From positions 310,001-374,000 of the forward strand of contig CAVUZG010000007.1 of assembly GCA_963745945.1 (NCBI GenBank): a stretch of DNA of 64,000 bases. The letters run 5' to 3'. The position numbers and the translations under genes were made by a program. The notes beneath the pieces were generated by a model. It saw only the letters and a program-made list of their open reading frames with translations. It searched no databases and was not told the DNA's origin. Below are positions 9,492-17,930 of the stretch, one piece after another (within the stretch, counting starts at the first letter, position 1; the number at the start of each line of letters is the position of its first letter). The DNA comes from DATFVA01 sp963745945. GTDB lineage: Bacteria; Bacteroidota; Ignavibacteria; Ignavibacteriales; Ignavibacteriaceae.

Positions 9492-10547
9492 ATGACTGAG
9501 TTACATATATCTAATTCAACGGCTTACAAAGCACTTGCAAATAAAGACCCGCAGTATGAAGGATTGTTTTTTGCAGCTGTAAAAACCACAGGAATTTTCT
9601 GCAGACCAACCTGCCGTGCCCGCAAACCAAAAAAAGAAAATGTTGAATTTTTCCCATCTGCAAAAGAGGCAATGGCAAATGGTTATCGACCTTGCAAAAT
9701 ATGCAGACCATTGGAATATCCGGATGAAACGACTAAGGAAATAAAATCTATTTTAAGAGAAATAGAAATGAATCCTTCAACTAAGATAACAGATTACTCT
9801 TTAACAAAAAGAGGAATAGAACCAAGCAAGGTAAGAAGATGGTTTTTGAAAAATCATGGAATGACTTTTCATGCCTATCAGAGAATGTTCAGAATTAATA
9901 GAGCTCTGGGGAATATTAAAAATGGTGATAAGATTATTGAAGCTGCTTTTGATTCCGGTTATAATTCATTAAGCGGATTCCAGCACACATTTAAGAAAAC
10001 AGTTTCTAAAAATCCTTCCGAAAGTAAAAATAGAATGGTTCTATCTTTTGAAAGATTTTCTACCCCACTCGGACCAATGATAGTTATCGGAAGTAATGAG
10101 GGAATTTATCTGCTGGAATTTACTGACAGAAGAATGCTTGAGACTGAGTTAAAACAGCTTGAAAAGCACTTTAAGGCTTCAATTCTTCCCGGATCCAATA
10201 AAAATATAAAACAATTGAAAAGAGAACTGAATGAATATTTTGAAGGAAAAAGAAAAAATTTTGATGTGCCTTTAAAAATTTTCGGAACAGAATTTCAGAA
10301 AAAAGCGTGGAATGCATTATTGAAGATTCCTTACGGACAAACAAGATCATACAAAACCCAGGCGGAAATTATAGGCCACCCTAAAGCTGTGCGCGCAGTA
10401 GGAACAGCAAACGGCTGCAACCGGATTGCAATAGTTTATCCCTGTCACCGTGTAATTGGTGAAAACGGTAAACTTACGGGCTATGGAGGCGGATTATGGA
10501 GAAAACAATGGCTGCTTAATCATGAAATGAATAATCTGAACAATTAA
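9492..10547 (+). CDS. ada: Bifunctional Ada: DNA alkylation-repair regulator and O6-methylguanine methyltransferase
   Basis: Three Ada parts are present in order. First is the zinc domain that accepts methyl groups from phosphotriesters, with FCRPTC and CKIC supplying the four cysteines. Next is an AraC-type helix-turn-helix (EAAFDSGYNSLSGFQHTFKK). Last is the O6-alkylguanine methyltransferase with the active-site PCHRVIG. About 351 residues from the ATG at 9492, which follows AAGGAAGG; a start 9 codons upstream is weaker. Methylation of the N-terminal cysteine normally turns Ada into an activator of its own gene. No alkA or alkB neighbour is present. Confidence 0.93.
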   Translation: MTELHISNSTAYKALANKDPQYEGLFFAAVKTTGIFCRPTCRARKPKKENVEFFPSAKEAMANGYRPCKICRPLEYPDETTKEIKSILREIEMNPSTKITDYSLTKRGIEPSKVRRWFLKNHGMTFHAYQRMFRINRALGNIKNGDKIIEAAFDSGYNSLSGFQHTFKKTVSKNPSESKNRMVLSFERFSTPLGPMIVIGSNEGIYLLEFTDRRMLETELKQLEKHFKASILPGSNKNIKQLKRELNEYFEGKRKNFDVPLKIFGTEFQKKAWNALLKIPYGQTRSYKTQAEIIGHPKAVRAVGTANGCNRIAIVYPCHRVIGENGKLTGYGGGLWRKQWLLNHEMNNLNN

Positions 10548-10634
10548 TTCTGATATGCTTTTTTTTGTTGCATGATAAAATATTTCCTTCTAACTTACCC
10601 GCCCTAACCAGTATAAAGTTTAATTTACTAAAAT

Positions 10635-10640
10635 GAGGTG
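10635..10640 (+). promoter_or_regulatory. Shine-Dalgarno site deciding the DUF1579 start
   Basis: GAGGTG sits 4 bases before the ATG at 10645 and overlaps the alternative ATG at 10633. The signal peptide also begins properly from 10645. Confidence 0.65.
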
Positions 10641-10644
10641 TATT

Positions 10645-11229
10645 ATGAGAAAATTCATAACTCTATCCGCATTGCTGTTTCTAGTGGGTTTTAGTGTTTC
10701 ATCTTTTGCACAGGACGAAAATAACCAGGAAGAAATGATGAAAGCCTGGCAGGAATATATGACTCCCGGTCCGATGCATGAATTACTAGCAAAAGGAACA
10801 GGTGAATGGTCTGCAGACATTAAATCGTGGATGGATCCAAATCAGCCTGCTACAGAAACTACAGGAACAGCGGAAATAAAATCCATTCTTGGAGGAAGAT
10901 ATTTTGAAGGGCATTATACCGGTGAATTCGGTGGAATGCCAATGGATGGAATGGACATTACCGGTTATGATAATGCAAAACAAAAATTCCTTAATACATG
11001 GATAGATAACTTTGGAACAGGAATAATGTATATGGAAGGCACATACGATGAGCCAGCAAAAACGTTTACTTATACCGGTACTTCTATTGACCCATTGTCA
11101 AAGAAGGATGTTTCTGTACGTCAGACAATTCAGTTGATTGATAACGATCATCATCATATGGAAATGTTTATGACTGACAAAGGACAGGAATTTAAAACAA
11201 TGGAAATCGATTTTACCCGCAAAAAATAA
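10645..11229 (+). CDS. Exported DUF1579 domain protein
   Basis: About 194 residues with a clear signal peptide (FITLSALLFLVGFSVSSFA, cleavage before QDEN). The mature part carries the DUF1579 pattern: GPMHELLAKGTGEWSADIKSW, then SILGGRYFEGHYTGEFGGMPM and a repeating beta-strand series (FTYTGTSIDPL, MEMFMTDKGQEFKTMEIDF). The family is predicted to form a small lipocalin-like barrel of unknown function in the periplasm. It is monocistronic: a strong terminator-like hairpin follows. Confidence 0.82.
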   Translation: MRKFITLSALLFLVGFSVSSFAQDENNQEEMMKAWQEYMTPGPMHELLAKGTGEWSADIKSWMDPNQPATETTGTAEIKSILGGRYFEGHYTGEFGGMPMDGMDITGYDNAKQKFLNTWIDNFGTGIMYMEGTYDEPAKTFTYTGTSIDPLSKKDVSVRQTIQLIDNDHHHMEMFMTDKGQEFKTMEIDFTRKK

Positions 11230-11245
11230 TTATACTTTGTAATTA

Positions 11246-11291
11246 AAAGGCTGTCTATACTAATCTTCTAAGAATGGTTTAGACAGCCTTT
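11246..11291 (+). terminator. Hairpin terminator after the DUF1579 gene
   Basis: A perfect 12-bp inverted repeat AAAGGCTGTCTA / TAGACAGCCTTT (11246-11257 and 11280-11291) with a 22-base loop, followed by T-rich sequence. It lies 16 bases after the stop codon. The A and T flanks would let it work in both directions. Confidence 0.7.
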
Positions 11292-11455
11292 GCTTTAATC
11301 TTCCAGTATTTAAATTATATAAATCCCCTACTATTTGGGTTAAAAAGATTAAATTCTTACATTTAATTTAGTTGAAACAAAAATCTGCTTAACCGGTCTC
11401 ATTCAACTATTTATTATAAACCGGGTTTAAAATAATATGGGAAAGCGGGGAGCTT

Positions 11456-12780
11456 ATGAAAACTTTGTTACTCTCAGAAGTGTTATTTTTTCTATCAATT
11501 AATGCATTCTCCCAAGATATTATATGGAATAACTACACCACTCAAAATTCTCAACTACCCGGTGATTTCATTCATTCGATAGTAGTTGATACTAATAATA
11601 TCAAATGGATCGGGACCGGAAACGGTTTAGTTAAATATAATGACGAAGAATGGATTGTTTACGATACCTCAAATTCTGATTTACCTTCGAACCTTATAAA
11701 TTGTCTTTCATTAGACAATTACGGCAAATTATGGGTGGGTACTTCACAGGGTTTGGCATCCTTTGATGGCAATAATTGGGAAGTCTTCACACCCGACAAC
11801 TCCGGAATTCCTGCAGAAATTGTTACGGCAGTAAAACCGGATAGTGCAGGAATATGGGTTGGGGCTATGGATCAATCACCTTATGTAAATGGCGGCCTGG
11901 GATATTATAATGGAAACAGCTGGACTGTTTATAAAAAAGGATAAATTCCCCTCTTCCCGATAATAGGATTATGTCGCTAAATGGATCTGATTCTGTTTTA
12001 TGGATCGGGACAATAAACGGATTAGCAAGATTGCAAGACGGAAACTGGAAAGTATATCAACAGGATAGTACGGTTTTAAATGCAAATGATGATATCCGGC
12101 AATATCATTTGATTCAACTGGAAATATCTGGCTTGCCTGCAGGGCAATGCCTCAGATTTAGTCCGGTAATAGAAGTGCGCTGGGCAGATTTAATGAGTCA
12201 GAATGGACCATTTTTACATACAATAATTCACCTTTACCCCAGAATGCAAATTCTATTAACTATGTCTATGTAGATAAATTTAACAATATATGGGCAGCTT
12301 TGTGGTATCAGGATGAGTCTATTTACTCAACCTGGGAATTGATTACAAAGTTTGATGGTACTAATGAATGGCAAATTTATTCAAATAATTATACCACCTA
12401 TATATATTGTATTACAATGGATAACTCAAACATTTATGGATCGGCACATTATATGATTGAAAATGATTGATCCTATAACCGAAATCCAAATCCAAAAAAA
12501 TTATAATAACCCATACATAATACTCGCTTTTCCAAAACTACCCCAACCCATTCAATCCAACAACGAATATTCAGTTTTCAATTCCTCATTCCGGAATTGT
12601 AATAGTTAAAAGTATATGATATACTTGGAAATGAAGTAGCAACAATAGTTAATGGAGAAAAATCTGTCGGAAGTTATAACTTCAATTTTGATGGAAATAT
12701 TCTTGCAAGCGGAATTTATTTATATGTTTTAATGTCAGGAGATATTAGTTCAATCGAGAAAGATGTTACTATTAAAATAA
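11456..12780 (+). pseudogene. Decayed secreted Reg_prop beta-propeller protein with sorting tail
   Basis: The gene starts well: GGGGAG before ATG 11456, then a signal peptide and propeller repeats (IKWIGTGNGLVKYN, KLWVGTSQGLASFDG). At about 11935-11947 two extra A bases shift the frame, which resumes as NSPLPDNRIMSLNGSDSVLWIGT. A second shift occurs near 12105 and an in-frame TAG follows near 12163, after which the repeats continue (ALGRFNESEWTIF, NNIWAALWYQ) to TGA at 12467. Further stops precede a sorting tail LFQNYPNPFNPTTNIQF (from 12527), which is itself shifted once more before VYDILGNEVATI and ASGIYLYVL. It then runs into the 3' end of proS. It was an intact secreted protein and is now inactivated by several lesions. 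Confidence 0.85.
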
Positions 12781-14478
12781 TTCTTTCAGTTTTTCCTGAA
12801 TTTGATCCAGATCTACATCGAACCGTTCACCGGATTTACGAATTTTAATTTCTACTTTAGATTCCTTTAGTTTTTTATCACCGACAATAATCTGCACAGG
12901 CATCCCTAAAAGATCTGCATCTTTAAATTTAAATCCCGCTTGTGCATCTATTCTGTCATCAAATAAAACTTCATATCCTGCAGAAGTGAGATCAGTATAA
13001 AGTTTATCACAGGTTTCAATTACTTCCTGCTTCTTCATATTTAATCCCATTAAGTGAAGATGAAATGGCGCAAGAGTTTTATCCCAGATAATTCCGTAAT
13101 CATCGTGATGCTGTTCAAGATAACAAGCCATAACACGTTCAACTCCGATTCCGTAGCTTCCCATAATTATTGGATTTTCTTTCCCGTTTTCATCCAGAAA
13201 ATTTGCACCCATTGCTGAAGAATATTTTGTTCCGAGCTTGAAAATATGTCCAAGCTCAATCGCTGTAAAAACTGCAAGTTTATGATCACACCTCGGGCAA
13301 AGTTCACCGGAATTAATTGAACGAAGATCAAAATATTCTATTTCTTTTGCGCCTGCCTGTCCGGTAGGCAGGTCGCGTTTCAGATCGATTCCGCCCAAAT
13401 GGTAATCGGTTTCATTCGCTCCGCTGAAAAGATTATTAGCATCTTTTAATCTAAGATCAGCAATTATTTTTCCTTTAAATCCAACAGGACCAATTGAACC
13501 TGCTTCCGCTCCTGTTATTTCAACCAGTTCTTCAGTATGTGCAGGACGAACAACACCGCCAAGTGCTTTAACAAGTTTTGATTCATTCACATCTTCATTT
13601 CCAAGCATAAGAACAAGTACAGCTTTATCGTCGTGAATGTATACTCTGGATTTTGCGCACTGTGTTTCATCAATTTTAAGAAATTCACAGAGTTCATCTA
13701 TAGACCGAACGTTTGGTGTGTGAATCTTTTTTATCTCTTCGGATTTGTCATCTCTTTTTTTGCTTTCAATTTTTGAAGTTGCAACTTCAAGGTTTGCAGA
13801 GTAACCGCAGTTTTCACAATGAGCAACTGTGTCTTCACCTGCATCGGATTTTACCATAAACTCTTCCGATCCTGAACCGCCCATTGCACCGCTTGATGCA
13901 CCAACTATAAAGTAAGACAAATTACAGCGGTTAAAAATATTTCTGTAAGCTTTATCGTGTAAGCTATATGAATGATCCAGTCCTTCAGAAGAAATATCAA
14001 ATGAGTATGCATCCTTCATTAAAAACTGGCGTCCGCGGATAACTCCGCTTCTTGGTCTTGATTCATTTCTGAATTTGGTTTGAATCTGGTACCAGATCTG
14101 AGGCATATCTTTATAAGATTTCAATACATTTCTTGCGTGAAAAGTCATTATCTCTTCGTGTGTAGGAGCTAATACATATTCCCTGTTAACAACATGAAAA
14201 AGAATATCCCCAAACGCTTCAACTCTTCCTGTTTCCTCCCAGATTTCTTTCGGATTCAATGCAGGTAAATGAAATTCCTGTCCACCGATTGCATTCATTT
14301 CTTCGCGAATTATTTCAGAAATTTTCCGGATAACTCTGTAACCAAGAGGAAGAAAAGAATAAATTCCGGCAGCTACCATACGAACCATTCCTGCACGCAG
14401 CATTAGTATATGGCTGGTTACAACTGCATCACTCGGGACTTCTTTCAAAGTCGGAACAAAAGATTTACTGAGTCTCAT
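12772..14478 (-). CDS. proS: Prolyl-tRNA synthetase
   Basis: A 568-residue class II synthetase of the bacterial type, charging tRNA-Pro in the cytoplasm. Seen are the N-terminal LMLRAGMVRMVAAGIYSFLPLG, motif 2 region FRNESRPRSGVIRGRQFLMKD, an inserted editing domain (about residues 230-360, ending SIGPVGFKG region), the CPRC cysteines, motif 3 PIIMGSYGIGVERVMA, and the C-terminal anticodon domain. Residues about 369-375 read LPTGQAG, encoded by a palindromic insertion described separately; it lies between the editing domain and the return to the catalytic core. The gene converges with the decayed propeller, which overlaps its end. Confidence 0.95.
   Translation of the reverse strand: MRLSKSFVPTLKEVPSDAVVTSHILMLRAGMVRMVAAGIYSFLPLGYRVIRKISEIIREEMNAIGGQEFHLPALNPKEIWEETGRVEAFGDILFHVVNREYVLAPTHEEIMTFHARNVLKSYKDMPQIWYQIQTKFRNESRPRSGVIRGRQFLMKDAYSFDISSEGLDHSYSLHDKAYRNIFNRCNLSYFIVGASSGAMGGSGSEEFMVKSDAGEDTVAHCENCGYSANLEVATSKIESKKRDDKSEEIKKIHTPNVRSIDELCEFLKIDETQCAKSRVYIHDDKAVLVLMLGNEDVNESKLVKALGGVVRPAHTEELVEITGAEAGSIGPVGFKGKIIADLRLKDANNLFSGANETDYHLGGIDLKRDLPTGQAGAKEIEYFDLRSINSGELCPRCDHKLAVFTAIELGHIFKLGTKYSSAMGANFLDENGKENPIIMGSYGIGVERVMACYLEQHHDDYGIIWDKTLAPFHLHLMGLNMKKQEVIETCDKLYTDLTSAGYEVLFDDRIDAQAGFKFKDADLLGMPVQIIVGDKKLKESKVEIKIRKSGERFDVDLDQIQEKLKELF
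13352..13372. repeat. Palindromic in-frame insertion inside proS
   Basis: Seven-base arms CCTGCCT and AGGCAGG around the loop GTCCGGT, inside a 21-base GC-rich block within an AT-rich gene. It keeps the proS frame and adds residues LPTGQAG. The composition differs sharply from the flanks. It resembles small dispersed palindromic elements that insert in genes; I recall similar PTGQAG/PVGQAG insertions in other environmental bacterial proteins, but this cannot be verified here. Confidence 0.7.
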
Positions 14479-14626
14479 AATTTTTATGTAAAAAGTTAAC
14501 TGAAAACATTAAATAGTTGACAAAAATAAAGATTTGATGATGCTTATCAAAATAAGACCAATTGAATTTTAATTGCTCCGTTTAATCCATAATTTAATAT
14601 TAAAGCTTAAAATAAATTAGGAACAT

Positions 14627-15184
14627 ATGAAGTTTGTAAGTAATCCATGGCATTCAGTAAGTCCGGGTAACGAAATACCGGAATTTGTTAACAGCATTAT
14701 CGAAATTCCCAAAGGTTCAAAAGGTAAATATGAACTTGATAAAGTCAGCGGACTTTTAAGACTTGACCGCGTTCTGTTTTCATCGGTTCATTACCCGGCG
14801 AATTATGGTTTTATTCCACAGACTTATTGCCCGGATAGAGATCCTCTCGATATTCTGGTTATCTGTTCAATTGATGTTGACCCATTGTGCATAATTGAAA
14901 GTAAAGTTATTGGTGTTATGCATATGACTGACCAGGAAGAAGCGGATGATAAGATTATCGCTGTTGCAAAAAATGATATGTCGGTTAATTACATAAATGA
15001 TATTAATGAACTGCCGCCTCACACGGTTGTGGAACTGAGAAGATTCTTTGAAGATTATAAGAAGCTGGAACAGAAAGAGGTTCTAGTTAAAGATTTTCTG
15101 GGGAAAGAAAAAGCTTATAAAATTATAAATGACAGTATTAATCTTTATAAAGAAAATGCAGAAGAACTTAAAGCTAAGTTGTAG
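14627..15184 (+). CDS. ppa: Soluble inorganic pyrophosphatase (family I)
   Basis: A 185-residue enzyme that splits pyrophosphate to phosphate, pulling biosynthetic reactions such as tRNA charging forward. The family I signature is DRDPLD (Asp70, Asp72, Asp75), preceded by HYPANYGFIPQTYC and KGSKGKYELDK. Length fits the bacterial enzyme. It is divergent from proS (148 bp apart) and its 3' end overlaps that of the U32 gene by 11 bp in convergent orientation. Confidence 0.94.
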   Translation: MKFVSNPWHSVSPGNEIPEFVNSIIEIPKGSKGKYELDKVSGLLRLDRVLFSSVHYPANYGFIPQTYCPDRDPLDILVICSIDVDPLCIIESKVIGVMHMTDQEEADDKIIAVAKNDMSVNYINDINELPPHTVVELRRFFEDYKKLEQKEVLVKDFLGKEKAYKIINDSINLYKENAEELKAKL

Positions 15185-16412
15185 TTAGTTTTGAGGTTTT
15201 AACGGGTACATTTTTAATAAGGTAAACTGCATCTTTTGGTCTTACAATTTCACCGCACTTAAATGTAACCTTGTCCCCTTTTGTTGCCGAATAAACTTTT
15301 TTATCTTCATTTAAAATATTTTCCACTTTAAGCTGAACTACTCCAGTTGTTTCTCCTAGTATATAAATTTCATCACCCTCTTTCACTGTTCCTGTTTCAA
15401 TTGATATGTGAACCACTCCGGCTTGCTTATAATAATTAATTACCTTTCCAAGGAATTCTTTTCTTGTACTTGCTTTACTTCCGTATATATTAGCATATTC
15501 TTCAGCGCCAGGAGTATTAAAATAAAATCCTGATGAAAATCCCCGATTAAAAACCTTTTTAAGATCTTTAACCAGTTCGGTTTTAACTTCCGGTGTGAGT
15601 TCATCTTCAAAATAAAGATCAATTGCTTTTCGATAGGCAGAGGTAACTGCGGCAGCGTATTCGGGACTTCTTTTTCTTCCTTCAATTTTAAATGAATCAA
15701 CTCCGGTTTCAATTATCTGATCAATAAATTCTATTGTGCATAAATCTTCAGGGGATAAAATATAATCCTCACCAACAATCATGCTTTTACCGATTGTCGA
15801 ATCAAAAACTTCATACTCTCTTCTGCACGGTTGAATGCATTCGCCGCGGTTTGCGCTTTTATCAAAAAGATGGTGACTCATAAAACATCTTCCGCTTACA
15901 GCAATACACATTGCACCATGAATGAACACCTCGATTTCCAGATCAGTCATTGCTCTTACTTTTTTTATATCTTCCAGAGTGCATTCCCTGGCAAGAACAA
16001 TTCTTTCAGCCCCCAGATCCTTGAAAAATTTAGCAGAAAGAGAATTTGAAATTGAACTCTGTGTGGAAATACAAAATGGAATTCCAATTTCCTTACAAAG
16101 CTGAATAACTGAAAAATCCCAGCAGATTATTCTGTCAACTTCTGCTTCTTTTGCTTTTACAATTATTTCACGAAGCTGTTCTAATTCATCTTCATAAACA
16201 ATTGTGTTTAAAGTAAGATAAGTTCTAACATTTCTTTCCTTACAATAAGACGTAAGTTCGCTCAGGTTATTAATCTTAAAGTTTGATGCTTTCGCACGCA
16301 TATTCAGTTTCTCAACACCAAAATACACTGCATCTGCACCGGCATTAATAACTGCTGTAAGCATAGTTTTATTTCCGGCAGGAGACATTAGTTCTGGTTT
16401 GTGCGATTTCAT
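15174..16412 (-). CDS. U32 family peptidase-like protein, probable tRNA U34 hydroxylation factor TrhP
   Basis: A 412-residue protein starting LMSPAGNKTMLTAVINAGADAVYFG, with the U32 signature EVFIHGAMCIAVSGRCFMS and the cysteine-rich NRGECIQPCRREYEVF. U32 proteins were named as peptidases, but YegQ/TrhP members are needed for prephenate-dependent 5-hydroxyuridine formation at tRNA position 34. The C-terminal beta-barrel (EGDEIYILGETTGVVQLKV) fits this group. An oxygen-dependent enzyme for the same modification (TrhO) is at 42571-43455. It lies upstream-separated from pepT by a terminator hairpin. Confidence 0.85.
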   Translation of the reverse strand: MKSHKPELMSPAGNKTMLTAVINAGADAVYFGVEKLNMRAKASNFKINNLSELTSYCKERNVRTYLTLNTIVYEDELEQLREIIVKAKEAEVDRIICWDFSVIQLCKEIGIPFCISTQSSISNSLSAKFFKDLGAERIVLARECTLEDIKKVRAMTDLEIEVFIHGAMCIAVSGRCFMSHHLFDKSANRGECIQPCRREYEVFDSTIGKSMIVGEDYILSPEDLCTIEFIDQIIETGVDSFKIEGRKRSPEYAAAVTSAYRKAIDLYFEDELTPEVKTELVKDLKKVFNRGFSSGFYFNTPGAEEYANIYGSKASTRKEFLGKVINYYKQAGVVHISIETGTVKEGDEIYILGETTGVVQLKVENILNEDKKVYSATKGDKVTFKCGEIVRPKDAVYLIKNVPVKTSKLTTT

Positions 16413-16437
16413 TTTTTTAAGGTAAGAATTATTCTGA

Positions 16438-16476
16438 AAGTATAAAGAAGACTGCCCTCAAAAATTAAGGGCAGTC
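16438..16476 (-). terminator. Hairpin terminator downstream of pepT
   Basis: Nine-base arms GACTGCCCT (16450-16458) and AGGGCAGTC (16468-16476) with a 9-base loop. Read on the minus strand it is followed by TTCTTTATA, 12 bases past the pepT stop. It would separate pepT from the U32 gene. Confidence 0.7.
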
Positions 16477-16487
16477 CAAAAACAAAG

Positions 16488-17738
16488 TTAAGATTTATCT
16501 TCCCAGACTTTAGCTATTTCAATGATTACTTTAACAGCCACTTCCATATCCTGAATTGCAACCCATTCCAGTTTTGAATGGAAACTATGTTCACCGGCAA
16601 ATATATTGGGACAGGGTAAGCCCATAAAAGAAAGACGTGAACCATCCGTTCCTCCGCGAATCGGATTCATAATTGGCTCAATGTTAAGGTTTTTCATTGC
16701 CTGAATTGCATAATCGGCAACCTGTGGATGTTTATCCAGAATTTCTTTCATATTTCTGTATTGTTCAGTTACCTCAAAATCCAGTTTTGCCGCCGGATAT
16801 TTTTTAACAGTTTTTTCAGCAAGATCTTTTAGAATTGTTTCGTACTCTTTCAGTTTAGGAGTTTCAAAATCTCTGATTATAAATTTTAAGGTTGCAAGTT
16901 CTTCGTTTCCTTTAAATTCGACACAATGAACATAACCTTCTCGTTTATCTGTTGTTTCAGGAGAAAGTCTATCTTTTGGTAAACTTTCCATAAATTCAGA
17001 AGCAACCCTGATTGCATTAACCATTATTCCTTTGGCATAACCGGGATGAATATTTTTTCCATGAATTTTTATCGTGACAGCATCGGCACTGAAAGTTTCT
17101 GATTCAACTTCACCTCTGCTTTGTCCATCTATTGTATAGGCATATTTTGCGCCATATTTACCAACATCAAATTTCTCAGTTCCTCTGCCAACTTCCTCAT
17201 CGGGAGTGAAGCATATTTTAATTGGTCCGTGTTTTACTTCAGGATGAGTCAGCCAGTAATTTACTGCATCCATAATTTCAGCGACACCGGATTTATTATC
17301 CGCACCAAGTAATGTGGTTCCGTCTGTAGTAATAATATCATACCCGATCATATTTTTAAGATCAGGATTTTCACTTGCAAGAATAACCTGGTTAGGATCT
17401 TTTGGAAGTTTAATATCACCGCCCTTATAATTTTTATGAATTACAGGATTAACACCTGCTCCGGTAACTGCCGGAGAAGTATCAACGTGTGCAATAAAAC
17501 CTATTGCCGGTACATCCTTATTTGTATTTGAAGGCAGAGTAGCCATTACATAACCGAATTCATCCATATGAGCATCTTTTAATCCCATTTTTTTTAATTC
17601 AGCCGCGAGATCTTTTGAAAGGATTTTTTGTTTTTCTGTAGAAGGGAAAGAAGTGGAATCGTCATCAGATTGAGTATCATATTTTACATAGTTCAGAAAG
17701 CGGTCAACACAAGTAAATTTATATTTGTCATCAAACAT
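16488..17738 (-). CDS. pepT: Peptidase T (tripeptide aminopeptidase)
   Basis: A 416-residue M20-family zinc aminopeptidase that removes the N-terminal residue of tripeptides in the cytoplasm. Metal and catalytic motifs are GFIAHVDTSPA, TLLGADNKSGVAEIMDA, CFTPDEEVGRG, and RGGTDGSRLSFMGLPCPNIF with the final GEHSFHSKLEW. The start at 17738 (MFDDKYKF) is chosen because GAGG lies 5 bases upstream; an ATG nine codons earlier is possible. A terminator hairpin follows. Confidence 0.93.
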   Translation of the reverse strand: MFDDKYKFTCVDRFLNYVKYDTQSDDDSTSFPSTEKQKILSKDLAAELKKMGLKDAHMDEFGYVMATLPSNTNKDVPAIGFIAHVDTSPAVTGAGVNPVIHKNYKGGDIKLPKDPNQVILASENPDLKNMIGYDIITTDGTTLLGADNKSGVAEIMDAVNYWLTHPEVKHGPIKICFTPDEEVGRGTEKFDVGKYGAKYAYTIDGQSRGEVESETFSADAVTIKIHGKNIHPGYAKGIMVNAIRVASEFMESLPKDRLSPETTDKREGYVHCVEFKGNEELATLKFIIRDFETPKLKEYETILKDLAEKTVKKYPAAKLDFEVTEQYRNMKEILDKHPQVADYAIQAMKNLNIEPIMNPIRGGTDGSRLSFMGLPCPNIFAGEHSFHSKLEWVAIQDMEVAVKVIIEIAKVWEDKS

Positions 17739-17930
17739 GAGAACCTCTGTTTTTATTTTGATCAATAAAATTATCGAAAATCGCTATGAGTATCAACCTG
17801 AAAAATCAGTGTCTTAACCAAATGTACCATTTATTAACGAATCTTATTGACAAAGAACACCGGGTAACAAGCGATAATTTTAATGAATTAATCTTATTTT
17901 TGAATTAATTAAACATCGGAAGGAAAAATA

